A stretch of 64,000 bases of DNA from a virus: positions 62,001 to 126,000 of IMG/VR virus record IMGVR_UViG_3300043418_000072; one strand, given 5' to 3'. Shown in pieces: positions 1 through 7,624 of this stretch; within the stretch, counting starts at the first letter, position 1; every line of letters starts with the position of its first letter. Position numbers and translations under genes: made by a program. The notes beneath the pieces were generated by a model. That model did no database searches, had not been told where the DNA came from, and saw nothing but the letters and a program-made list of their open reading frames with translations.

Positions 1-2
1 AC

Positions 3-725
3 CCACACCTTGTGGAACATCCTCGCCTACGTAATATGCGGGCAGTGAAGGACTTGGACATTGTGTTTATCAGCAATGGCGAGCCAGACGAACAAAAATG
101 GTTTGAGCATACTGAGTACATGAGTAACCGCGATGTAAAATGGATTCGTGGGGTTAATGGGCGTGTTGCTGCATATCAAGCCGCAGCTAATGCCAGCACA
201 ACAGATTGGTTTCTAGCAGTGTTTGCCAAGCTAGAAGTAGTTGGCAATAGAGATATCTGGGAGTTCCGCCCGGACTATTGGCAAGGTCCCAAGCATTACA
301 TCTTTAACGCACAGAATCCTGTCAATGGACTAGTATACGGACACCAAGGAATGATTGCCTACAATAAGAGCCTTGTTTTAGCAAATAACGACCCTGGAAT
401 TGACTTTACCCTGTCACAACCGCACGAATCGGTGCCTATTCTTAGCGGGGTAGCACACTATAACCAAGACGCTTGGACCACATGGCGCACAGCCTTTAGA
501 GAGGTGTTAAAGCTGCGATTGTTTATGGACACACAGCCTACACTGGAAACTGAGCATAGACTGGAAATATGGCGCACAGTTGCGGCAGGCAACTACAGCA
601 ACTACAGCATCGATGGTGCTAACGATGCCGTTGCGTACTATGAAGAAGTACAGGGTGATTTAGCAAAGCTACAGTTGAGCTTTGAATGGGCGTGGCTACG
701 TGCCCGTTACGATGCTAAATACTGA
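3..725 (+). CDS. Glycosyltransferase-like protein, 5' end cut by window edge
   Basis: The frame is open to the left edge, so the gene is probably truncated; an internal GTG at 12 would be the first start inside the window. The visible part (about 237 residues) has a GT-A style beginning (DIVFISNGEPDE), then a segment ASTTDWFLAVFAKLEV that resembles the acceptor/metal region of phage-encoded family-2-like glycosyltransferases, and many Trp/Tyr residues. No DXD is obvious. It ends one base before the next gene on the same strand. The assignment is a fold-level guess; a role in glycosylating DNA or virion proteins cannot be decided. Confidence 0.45.
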   Translation, partial: PHLVEHPRLRNMRAVKDLDIVFISNGEPDEQKWFEHTEYMSNRDVKWIRGVNGRVAAYQAAANASTTDWFLAVFAKLEVVGNRDIWEFRPDYWQGPKHYIFNAQNPVNGLVYGHQGMIAYNKSLVLANNDPGIDFTLSQPHESVPILSGVAHYNQDAWTTWRTAFREVLKLRLFMDTQPTLETEHRLEIWRTVAAGNYSNYSIDGANDAVAYYEEVQGDLAKLQLSFEWAWLRARYDAKY

Positions 726-1565
726 ATGCGAATTAATGAAATTATAACCGAAGCAACTAACCCCGATATTCATCACTCAGAGTTCAAGCACGAGCAAGAG
801 ATTGGGGGACTACTGTATAAGGCCGAAGCAGATAACAACTCAGGCTACGGTACTACACTAGTCATTACAGTATACAATGGTAGAAAACAAATTGCGTCGA
901 CTGAATTCATTATAGACGAAGACCACAATTCACTAGTTAGTGCAAACACCTGGGTTTTGCCCAAGTACCAAGATCGGGGTGTAGCTACCACAATGTATGC
1001 TTATGCTAAGATGTTGGGCAACGACATTGTTCCGAGCAGGATACAAACAGATCAGGGCAACAGCATGTGGCGCTCATGGAATCAATCCAAACAAAGCAAA
1101 CACATTCTGCCCCGTGGTCACAAAGGCTACAACGAAGATACAGTGGGCCAATCTCTTGCTGAACTATTTGAGCCTGGTAAAGACTACAAATGGAGTTTCA
1201 CTGGCAGTGAAGAAGCAGTAGCAGTATTCCACATTGGCGAAGTGCCCTATCAATTCCATGCCTATACCTATCCCGGAGAGAATGGTACGTGGGAAGTGGA
1301 GTTTAAAAATGCCGAACGTGGACGCGGCCGCACTACTAAATTTGGATTAACTGGGACTGGTAATTCAGCTGAAGTAATGTCCACTATCACTGATATTATG
1401 CGTGAGTTCTTGCAGCGTTATCAAGGTAAAGTAACAGCACTCACATTCACAGCAGACGAACAGTCACGTCAATCGTTGTATGCTAGAATGGCCAAACGTT
1501 TATTACCAACGTGGCAGTTAACACAAACCGATAAGCAGTTTATATTAACTGCGCCTGCTAACTAA
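726..1565 (+). CDS. GNAT-like acetyltransferase with capsid-targeting-like N-terminus
   Basis: A 279-residue protein starting directly after the upstream stop. Residues 1-10 (MRINEIITEA) match the pattern of the T4 capsid-targeting sequence, including an (I/L)xE|A site for a prohead protease. Residues about 20-115 look like a GNAT domain: a beta-rich start, then VLPKYQDRGVATTMYAYA, which is motif A with the RGVAT acetyl-CoA loop. The C-terminal 130 residues form a second domain containing ALTFTADEQSR. The inferred role is a packaged acetyltransferase delivered with the DNA. Its 3' end overlaps the convergent aminotransferase gene by 8 bases. Confidence 0.55.
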   Translation: MRINEIITEATNPDIHHSEFKHEQEIGGLLYKAEADNNSGYGTTLVITVYNGRKQIASTEFIIDEDHNSLVSANTWVLPKYQDRGVATTMYAYAKMLGNDIVPSRIQTDQGNSMWRSWNQSKQSKHILPRGHKGYNEDTVGQSLAELFEPGKDYKWSFTGSEEAVAVFHIGEVPYQFHAYTYPGENGTWEVEFKNAERGRGRTTKFGLTGTGNSAEVMSTITDIMREFLQRYQGKVTALTFTADEQSRQSLYARMAKRLLPTWQLTQTDKQFILTAPAN

Positions 1566-2667
1566 AGAACTTTTTGATTGTGCGAACCACATGTTCGACT
1601 TCGCTATCAGTCATTTCGGGGTAGATAGGCAAGCTCATACATTCGCGTGTATATGCACTTGATTCTCTAAAGAATTCATTCATATAGTCGGTGTATTCGT
1701 AACCAACTGGCAATTCAAACAATGGCTTGTCGTAGTGTATCTTTGTTTCGATGCCTGCGTCACGCATATACTGCATCAATGCGTGTCGGTTACTTAGGCG
1801 AATAACAAACTTGTGCCATGCGTGTACAACATCGTCATTGGGCAGTAGCACATCTACGTAAGACACAAGGTTCTCAATATAGTACTCAGCAATGGCTGTT
1901 CTACGCTTTTGCCAATCATCAAAGTGCTTGAGCTTCACTAACATTTGAGCACAATCACTTTCACTCATTCTACTGTTAGTCCCGGGGATTTGATGCCCGC
2001 TTGTTTTACCATTGTCCCGTAAGTCTACTATGTTGCAGAAGAACTCGTAATCGTCTGTGAGAATCATTCCGCCACTGCCATAGTTGGGAAGATTTTTAGT
2101 AGGATCAAAACTCAGCACACCTGCAGTACCCAGCTTGCCACTGGGGATACCTTTGTAGCTAGCACCAAAGCTCTGTGCAGCATCCTCTAGGATAAACAAG
2201 TCTTGATTAAAGAACTCTGTCATGACTCTAAAGCGATCGTAGTCGATTGTATTGCCAAACAAGTTGGCGTACATAATGGCACCAACTCCTGCACCTTTGA
2301 GTGCATAGTCACTGCTTTCAAGATCGATCAGTGCTTTATAATCGGTGTCGCAAAATACAGGTTCGTGCCCACTTAGTAGCACACTGTTGATTGTGGCAGC
2401 AAAGCTGATAGTGGGTATCATTACTTTGTCTCCGGCTGCAACGCCTGCCATCAAGGAGAAGATAAGTCCCTGCGTACATGACCCAACTGCAACAGCATAG
2501 CGTCTTTGGCAACGTGCAGCAATGGCTTGTTCAAACGTGTATGTTTGATGTCCATTAAGTACCTGACCAGTCTGGTAGACTGCATCGCTTGCATTAAGCA
2601 ATTCTTCACGCAGACTGGCGTACTGACGGGGTAATCCGAAGAACGGTATTAGATTTGGGTTTTCCAA
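1558..2667 (-). CDS. DegT/DnrJ/EryC1-family sugar aminotransferase
   Basis: A 369-residue PLP-dependent aminotransferase of full family length. The PLP lysine is K191 in LSFDPTKNLPNYGSGG, and the cofactor-contacting Asp is in EDAAQSFGA near residue 162. Such enzymes transfer an amino group to a keto-sugar nucleotide for polysaccharide or glycoprotein decoration. The gene overlaps the upstream epimerase by 19 bases, so the two are probably co-translated and work on the same nucleotide sugar. The substrate cannot be read from the sequence. Confidence 0.9.
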   Translation of the reverse strand: MENPNLIPFFGLPRQYASLREELLNASDAVYQTGQVLNGHQTYTFEQAIAARCQRRYAVAVGSCTQGLIFSLMAGVAAGDKVMIPTISFAATINSVLLSGHEPVFCDTDYKALIDLESSDYALKGAGVGAIMYANLFGNTIDYDRFRVMTEFFNQDLFILEDAAQSFGASYKGIPSGKLGTAGVLSFDPTKNLPNYGSGGMILTDDYEFFCNIVDLRDNGKTSGHQIPGTNSRMSESDCAQMLVKLKHFDDWQKRRTAIAEYYIENLVSYVDVLLPNDDVVHAWHKFVIRLSNRHALMQYMRDAGIETKIHYDKPLFELPVGYEYTDYMNEFFRESSAYTRECMSLPIYPEMTDSEVEHVVRTIKKFFS

Positions 2668-3617
2668 AACGGGCTCGATTTAAACCAGTCGTGATACTTT
2701 TGGAAGCCTTCTTCAACATCGACCTTAGGATTAAAGTCAAAGTCTCTACGGGCAGCATCAATGTTTAATGCACCTCGACTAGGAAAGTCTGCGTCTTTGT
2801 CACGTACTTCTACTTTGCCTTTGCCTGCAATCTTAATAGCAAGGCTAGCAGCTTGTAATAAACTACAGCTATGGCTCTTGGTGATGTTGTATGTTCCGTT
2901 AACCGCTTGCTTGCTTAGGGTAGCAGCAACGATTCCGGCAGCAGCATCTTCTACGTATGTAAAGTCCAACGTTTCGTTTGCGCCGTTTACCTTAAGAGTT
3001 TCTCCGCGCATAGCTGAGAGCATAAACTTGGAAACGACTCGGTCTTCCACGTCGTATTCACCATAGACAGCAGAGGGGCGTATAATAACGTGATCAAAAA
3101 TGCCACGACGAGTATAGTCTTTAACAAGGTGTTCTCCCATATATTTCATAATGCCATATTGGCCTTGTGGATTGCAGACAGCCGACTCAGTAACATCGTC
3201 CTTAAAGTCACCGTACACCATGCTAGAGCTGATGTAAACAAACTTGGGAATCCGATTAAGTTTAGTCTGTTCTAGTAAGTTAACTAGAGCAGTAGACATC
3301 ACTTCGCTGCCCCATACAGGGTTAGCTCCTACAACCTTTTGTCTTGGAAAGCTAGCAAGGTGAATCACTGCATCGCAGTTTGCAGAGAATGTTCTAAAGA
3401 AATCCTCCACAGCCTTTCGGTCGCACAAGTCAAAGTGATGAACACTTGCCTTCATTCGACTTCTACGTGATTTGTACAAGTAGTCAAGCTCTTCTCGGTT
3501 AACAAACCCATAGTCAGTTACACTGTCAATCACGAAACATTCGTGTCCTTGTGCTTCTAACTGTCTAACTACGTTGTGGCCAATAAAGCCGGCGCCACCT
3601 GTTACAATGAATTTCAT
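2649..3617 (-). CDS. NAD-dependent nucleotide-sugar epimerase/dehydratase (extended SDR)
   Basis: A 322-residue extended short-chain dehydrogenase. The NAD-binding loop GGAGFIG is at residues 7-13, the catalytic Tyr/Lys pair is Y154-GIM-K158, and a Ser-rich strand (YISSSMVYG) precedes it. The family epimerises or dehydrates UDP-, GDP- or dTDP-sugars. Its start overlaps the thyA stop by 4 bases and its end overlaps the aminotransferase gene. It probably supplies the keto-sugar for that enzyme. Confidence 0.9.
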   Translation of the reverse strand: MKFIVTGGAGFIGHNVVRQLEAQGHECFVIDSVTDYGFVNREELDYLYKSRRSRMKASVHHFDLCDRKAVEDFFRTFSANCDAVIHLASFPRQKVVGANPVWGSEVMSTALVNLLEQTKLNRIPKFVYISSSMVYGDFKDDVTESAVCNPQGQYGIMKYMGEHLVKDYTRRGIFDHVIIRPSAVYGEYDVEDRVVSKFMLSAMRGETLKVNGANETLDFTYVEDAAAGIVAATLSKQAVNGTYNITKSHSCSLLQAASLAIKIAGKGKVEVRDKDADFPSRGALNIDAARRDFDFNPKVDVEEGFQKYHDWFKSSPFWKTQI

Positions 3618-4525
3618 ACTGCCATCTCCGCTTTAATTGCTGCATGGCTTTCGTAACCGATCAACTTGATATCGTCCATTGTGAACTTAGTGATATCTTT
3701 GATGTCTGGGTTGATCCATAGTTGTGGCGCAGGTAAGGGTTCACGCTTCAATTGTTCTTTTACCTGCTCTACGTGATTTAGGTATATGTGTGCATCGCCT
3801 AGCACGTGAACGAACTCGCCGACCTGTAAATCGCACACTTTGGCTATCAGATGCGTAAGCAAACTATAGCTGGCGACATTGAACGGTACGCCTAAAAACA
3901 TATCACAACTTCGTTGGTACATCTGGCAACTTAGTTTGCCATCTGATACATAAAACTGAGCTAAGATATGGCACGGTGGCAGGGCCATAGCTTCTAACTC
4001 GCCTGGGTTCCATGCTGATATAATATGTCTTCGTCCGTGCGGATCTCGCTTAATACCGTCGATCAGTTGCATAAGTTGATCGACTTCTTGAAAATGGACA
4101 CTACCCTGTCTATTATATGTAGTGCCAAAGTCATCTCTAAATGTCTCTTGTGTGTGCTCTACTGGCGTGCGCCATTTGCGCCATTGCACTCCGTAAACTC
4201 GTCCGAGGTCTCCTGCGAACTTTGCGTTAGGAGTCCAATAATCAGCTCCAGCGTTACCGGACCAGATAGTTGTCTTGCTAGGGTCACGAGTTCCATGTAA
4301 TATCTCAGCGAGTCGTCTTTCATCGCCCGATCCTTCAATGAACCACAGTAACTCAGATACTACGCTGCGCCAAGCTAGCTTCTTTGTTGTTACTGCGGGA
4401 AATGATTCTGCTAGGTTATAGCGTTGCTGCATACCAAATTGGCTAATAGTGCCAGTTCCGGTACGATCTGTTTTCTCAGTCCCTTTATTCAGGACTTCCT
4501 GTAGTGCGGCCAAATAGGTGTTCAT
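3614..4525 (-). CDS. thyA: Thymidylate synthase ThyA
   Basis: A 303-residue thymidylate synthase making dTMP from dUMP with methylene-tetrahydrofolate. Visible family features are the phosphate-binding segment near residue 21 (DRTGTGT), the RVYGVQWRKW motif, the catalytic cysteine C185 in ALPPCH, then the dUMP contact region SCDMFLGVPFNVASYSLL. The C-terminal tail MAV is typical. The start overlaps the DHFR gene end by 41 bases, an arrangement that couples dTMP synthesis to folate reduction. Confidence 0.97.
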   Translation of the reverse strand: MNTYLAALQEVLNKGTEKTDRTGTGTISQFGMQQRYNLAESFPAVTTKKLAWRSVVSELLWFIEGSGDERRLAEILHGTRDPSKTTIWSGNAGADYWTPNAKFAGDLGRVYGVQWRKWRTPVEHTQETFRDDFGTTYNRQGSVHFQEVDQLMQLIDGIKRDPHGRRHIISAWNPGELEAMALPPCHILAQFYVSDGKLSCQMYQRSCDMFLGVPFNVASYSLLTHLIAKVCDLQVGEFVHVLGDAHIYLNHVEQVKEQLKREPLPAPQLWINPDIKDITKFTMDDIKLIGYESHAAIKAEMAV

Positions 4526-4994
4526 AAATTACGTAAGTGAAATTGTTTGCTGCGTCTGATGTAGCACGTACTGGGCTCCACCCTGTTAGCAGAGATTTTA
4601 AGTTTATCTTAGTATCTATTTTATATGAACCCTTGATGTGAGTCAAGTACATTCTGTCAAAGATACCATCGCATTGTTCCAATACGTTTGGCCCGCCTAC
4701 TACCCAAATGATTTTGTCTGGGTGACGTTTTTCTAATGCAAGGATTTCTTCTTTAAGATCGCCTTTGATCTGTGCTGCATGAAATACAGGCTTAGTGGTT
4801 GCAACATATACCGTACGACCGGTTAAGGGTTTAGGTAACTTAGGATCGTCCCATGAGGTTCGCCCCATTACAACTACATGACCATCTGTAAGTCGTTTAA
4901 AGTGTTTCATATCTTCGGAGTTGTGGGGCCATGGCAGTGTGCCATTAAACCCCATTCCGCCGTATTGGTCTACGGCAAAAAGGGCGTTTATCAT
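4485..4994 (-). CDS. Dihydrofolate reductase
   Basis: A 169-residue DHFR regenerating tetrahydrofolate for ThyA, encoded immediately downstream. Motifs include an N-terminal strand and substrate loop (AVDQYGGMGFNGTLPWP), the MGRTSWDD nucleotide-binding segment, and IIWVVGGPNVLEQC, the GG motif contacting NADPH. The length is normal for the family. The 3' end overlaps thyA by 41 bases; its own start lies 4 bases into the upstream unknown gene. Confidence 0.95.
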   Translation of the reverse strand: MINALFAVDQYGGMGFNGTLPWPHNSEDMKHFKRLTDGHVVVMGRTSWDDPKLPKPLTGRTVYVATTKPVFHAAQIKGDLKEEILALEKRHPDKIIWVVGGPNVLEQCDGIFDRMYLTHIKGSYKIDTKINLKSLLTGWSPVRATSDAANNFTYVIYEHLFGRTTGSPE

Positions 4995-5335
4995 AAGTTC
5001 TTTAGTAGATTATCTGTTGCTGGTTGCACCGCAAGGCGCACTTGCTCGATGTTAATGTAAAAATCAACATCATCGATGATGTCGTCTAAGGTCTCCAATC
5101 GCTCTTCGAGGTGAATTCTAAGAGCGTCGGGATCGGCCCCTTCGGCAAGCATTTCCTGGATATCAATAACAACTTGTGTTCCATCGGTTAGGTTCACTAC
5201 TATTGACTCCAACATCTCAATGGGCACATCCTCTTTCTCAACGTCTTTGAGGATGGCCTCCCATTGTTTTTTGCTGCTTAGATTAAGCCGCTTGCTTTTT
5301 GGTCGCTTTGGCTTTTGTGGTTTTTCTTGTGCCAT
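4991..5335 (-). CDS. Conserved-looking phage protein, Lys-rich N-terminus
   Basis: 114 residues. A basic N-terminal stretch (KPQKPKRPKSKR) is followed by an acidic helical body with many Asp/Glu and a C-terminus rich in hydrophobics. No catalytic motif is visible. The 5' end overlaps the upstream 232-residue gene by 53 bases, so the two are encoded in different frames over that stretch; the Lys-rich N-terminus is read antiphase to the equally Lys-rich C-terminus of the neighbour. Function unknown. Confidence 0.75.
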   Translation of the reverse strand: MAQEKPQKPKRPKSKRLNLSSKKQWEAILKDVEKEDVPIEMLESIVVNLTDGTQVVIDIQEMLAEGADPDALRIHLEERLETLDDIIDDVDFYINIEQVRLAVQPATDNLLKNL

Positions 5336-5981
5336 CTGTAGTAGGTGCAGTAGGGTTTAGTGTGCTTGCTTCTGTTTCAAGACGAGCAGCTTCGGCTAAC
5401 ATAGCTTCGGCTTGGCGCTTCATATCGGCTGCTTGAGTTAGACGTTGTTGTGCTAGATCTGAATCAGATAGTACACCTGCTACATATTGTTCTGCACTCA
5501 TCGAACCTTCGACACCTGCATTTGCTCTGCTATTAGCAGGCATACCTACTTCACGGGCATCAGCAGCTTGCCCACGCTTGCCGGTCATACCCTTGTTTGC
5601 ATCAATTTCTGCTAGACGCTTAACAGCACCTTCGCCCATTGCCATTTCATTTAAAATCTTGTTTAGTTCATCTAAACGCACACTTGACTTTGCGTTAGGA
5701 GTAACTAGAACTTGGTTACACGGAACCTTCTTGATCATGCCTTCTTGATGCAATACTGACAATAAGATTCGTCCATCTTGCATATATGTTCTGTGTAATA
5801 CATCTGCAATCTCTTTAGCAGATTGTCCAGCATCACCTTCGACAGCTCGCATCAAGTCATCGTGGATCATGCGTGGTAGCAAGTCACTATAAATTACAAG
5901 ACACATGTGTCCTTCGTCTGGAACTTCACGGAATAGAATAACTACTTTCCGATCGTTATGTTTACCTACGTGCTTAGCCAT
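5283..5981 (-). CDS. Unknown protein with Ala/Lys-rich C-terminal tail
   Basis: 232 residues. The first about 130 residues are compact and mixed, with VILFREVPDEGHMCLVIYSDLLP near the start. A Gly/Ala-rich linker follows, then a helical segment with alternating Gln/Ala/Met (about 170-205), and the protein ends in a Thr/Lys-rich tail (RKTTKAKATKKQAA) that could bind nucleic acid. It overlaps the genes on both sides. I do not recognise the family. Confidence 0.75.
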   Translation of the reverse strand: MAKHVGKHNDRKVVILFREVPDEGHMCLVIYSDLLPRMIHDDLMRAVEGDAGQSAKEIADVLHRTYMQDGRILLSVLHQEGMIKKVPCNQVLVTPNAKSSVRLDELNKILNEMAMGEGAVKRLAEIDANKGMTGKRGQAADAREVGMPANSRANAGVEGSMSAEQYVAGVLSDSDLAQQRLTQAADMKRQAEAMLAEAARLETEASTLNPTAPTTDGTRKTTKAKATKKQAA

Positions 5982-6216
5982 TTTGATTCTCCTCAGTGGG
6001 TTGTGGTTGTGGTGCAGGCTGTAGTGCTCCGGTAGCAGTTAAGAACTTAACTAGCTTATCGTGCAATGCACCAACTTCGGCCATTTCTTCGGCGCGAATT
6101 GCACCGCGTTGTGCAGTGGCTTGAATAACCTTCAGCATTAAAACCATGTCTGCTAGTTGCAGGCTTGGCGCTTCTGGTTGTACTTGTTCGGGGGTTTGGG
6201 TTTGCTCTGTACTCAT
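5974..6216 (-). CDS. Small helical protein with Pro/Gln-rich ends
   Basis: 80 residues. Pro/Gln/Glu-rich tails flank a central amphipathic helix (LADMVLMLKVIQATAQRG). It is first in a run of overlapping genes (with 5283-5981, then 4991, DHFR and thyA), and a palindrome with a GTAAATA box lies just upstream. Function unknown. Confidence 0.65.
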   Translation of the reverse strand: MSTEQTQTPEQVQPEAPSLQLADMVLMLKVIQATAQRGAIRAEEMAEVGALHDKLVKFLTATGALQPAPQPQPTEENQNG

Positions 6217-6221
6217 TGTGT

Positions 6222-6259
6222 ATCCTATGCGTAATAACTATAGTTATTTACGATAGGAT
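6222..6259. promoter_or_regulatory. Long inverted repeat with perfect 16-bp palindrome
   Basis: Outer arms ATCCTAT/ATAGGAT enclose the perfect palindrome AATAACTATAGTTATT (6233-6248). It fills the gap between two - strand genes and contains GTAAATA on the - strand (6245-6251), 28 bases before the next start. It may be an operator, a transcript-end hairpin, or both. Confidence 0.6.
6245..6251 (-). promoter_or_regulatory. Late-like box GTAAATA
   Basis: GTAAATA on the - strand inside the long palindrome, 28 bases before the ATG at 6216. Weakest of the boxes because its first base differs from the others. Confidence 0.3.
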
Positions 6260-6278
6260 CACAGAGACGAAAAATTTC

Positions 6279-6569
6279 TTAGAAGTCTGATTGATACTGG
6301 TTAATGGTGTCCAGTATTAGACTGAAATAGCTGGCTTCTCCGGGAGTTTCAAATGCAACCATTTTTTGCATGTTAACTCCGCTACCAGTGGATTCGATGT
6401 AGAAGTCGCCTATGTAAAAGCGTCCATCCAAGTGTTCCCAAATCCAATCAGTAACTGTTTTCTCTTGGGTTGCAAGATCAAACGTTACCTTAGTGAAATG
6501 CGGAGGGCAGTGATCTACCCTTCGCAATCCAAAAACAGCAAGCGGATTGACTTCGTTATGCTTTAGCAT
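6279..6569 (-). CDS. Unknown 96-residue protein
   Basis: A soluble, beta-rich looking protein with aromatic residues in alternating pattern (WEHLDGRFYIGDFYIES). No signal peptide or catalytic motif. It begins at the stop of the Bax-inhibitor-like gene (one shared base), so it is probably translated with it. An inverted repeat follows its stop. Function unknown. Confidence 0.65.
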   Translation of the reverse strand: MLKHNEVNPLAVFGLRRVDHCPPHFTKVTFDLATQEKTVTDWIWEHLDGRFYIGDFYIESTGSGVNMQKMVAFETPGEASYFSLILDTINQYQSDF

Positions 6570-7261
6570 TAGTCATCGTTGCCCGGGGCAACACCAATCA
6601 GTTGCAGCAAGTTAACAAACAAGTTAATGAAATCTAGATACAGGTTCAGTGCTCCGAGTACTTCTACTGCGGTAGTATCTTCGCCTTCGACACTAACTGC
6701 TTCGCGGATTTGTTGAGTGTCGTATGCGGTGAATCCCAAAAAGATCACAATCGCAATAGCACTAATAACCATCTGCATTACAGTGCTGCCAATGAACAAG
6801 TTAATCAAGCTAGCAATGATAATAGCAATTAGCGCAATGAACAGCATCTGTCCCATGCCACTTAGATCCTTCTTAGTAAAGTATCCGTAAATGCTCATCA
6901 CTCCGAACAGCACAGCAGCGCCCATGAACGCAGTAAAGATACTGCCCATTGAGTAGACTACAAAGATGGCTGACATGCTCAATCCCATTAGTGCAGCAAA
7001 TACATGCAGCAGTCCAACAGATACTGATGCAGGTGGGTCAGCAGCAATCGCAGGAGTGATAAAGAAAATCGCCACTAAGGGTGCAAACAGCACAACCCAT
7101 TTCATTACACCGGTAAAAAAGAATTGCATCAGTTCATGATTGTGTCCCACTAGGAAACTAACAATCATACTGTTAAGTACAGCAGTCATCATGTAAAAAT
7201 ACACGCGACCCATTGCTTGATTGATGCCTGTTGCATCTCGATAAATTCCAGTTACAAACAT
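6569..7261 (-). CDS. Bax inhibitor-1/YccA family membrane protein
   Basis: A 230-residue polytopic membrane protein with about seven hydrophobic segments. Family features are the first helix after a short cytoplasmic start, the SMGSIFTAFMGAAVLFGVMSIYGYFTKKDL region, and the C-terminal GFTAYDTQQI motif followed by LNLYLDFINLFVNLLQL. In bacteria YccA is a substrate and modulator of the FtsH protease; other members conduct calcium. In a phage the likely role is protecting phage proteins from FtsH or tuning membrane stress, which is inference. It abuts genes on both sides. Confidence 0.88.
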   Translation of the reverse strand: MFVTGIYRDATGINQAMGRVYFYMMTAVLNSMIVSFLVGHNHELMQFFFTGVMKWVVLFAPLVAIFFITPAIAADPPASVSVGLLHVFAALMGLSMSAIFVVYSMGSIFTAFMGAAVLFGVMSIYGYFTKKDLSGMGQMLFIALIAIIIASLINLFIGSTVMQMVISAIAIVIFLGFTAYDTQQIREAVSVEGEDTTAVEVLGALNLYLDFINLFVNLLQLIGVAPGNDD

Positions 7262-7623
7262 TATGCTTTCTCCTTTGTGTCAGCTTCGTCGTTGGTGACA
7301 ATGGTAATCTTCATTTTCTCTGTTGGGATAGGACGGTCGATTGTGATCTTCTTCTCTAGTGCAGCTTCCGCTTCGCGTCGGAAGCCTTCGAACAATTCAA
7401 ACTGTCGAGTAATCTCAACAATCTCACTTGCACGGGCTAGGTCCTCGAGACGCATCTCAAGTTCCATAATGCGATCGATTGCATCTTGCATGTCAGTAGG
7501 AGCGTTGAGATAATTCTCTTGGCTACGGGCATACTTGGCCTTCTCTGCGTCAGTCATGCCCTCCCACTTTTCGGCAGACATACCGTCTTCGCTTACTTCA
7601 GTTGTGTTAGTTGCTTGTGTCAT
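7261..7623 (-). CDS. Unknown acidic coiled-coil protein downstream of the VWA gene
   Basis: 120 residues from an ATG at 7623 (MTQATN); a longer frame upstream runs inside the VWA gene and is not needed. Residues about 45-95 have heptad-like Leu/Ile/Met spacing (ELEMRLEDLARASEIVEIT), predicting a coiled coil. Its start sits one base from the VWA stop, so translation is likely coupled. Function unknown. Confidence 0.7.
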   Translation of the reverse strand: MTQATNTTEVSEDGMSAEKWEGMTDAEKAKYARSQENYLNAPTDMQDAIDRIMELEMRLEDLARASEIVEITRQFELFEGFRREAEAALEKKITIDRPIPTEKMKITIVTNDEADTKEKA

Positions 7624-7624
7624 C

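Noticed and set aside
997-1221. 74-codon + strand frame inside the GNAT-like gene
   Set aside because: Overlaps a longer supported gene in another frame; no ribosome site.
1558-1565. Prophage boundary at the only change of strand
   Set aside because: Phage-type genes lie on both sides and there is no att repeat or integrase; it is a normal convergent gene pair.
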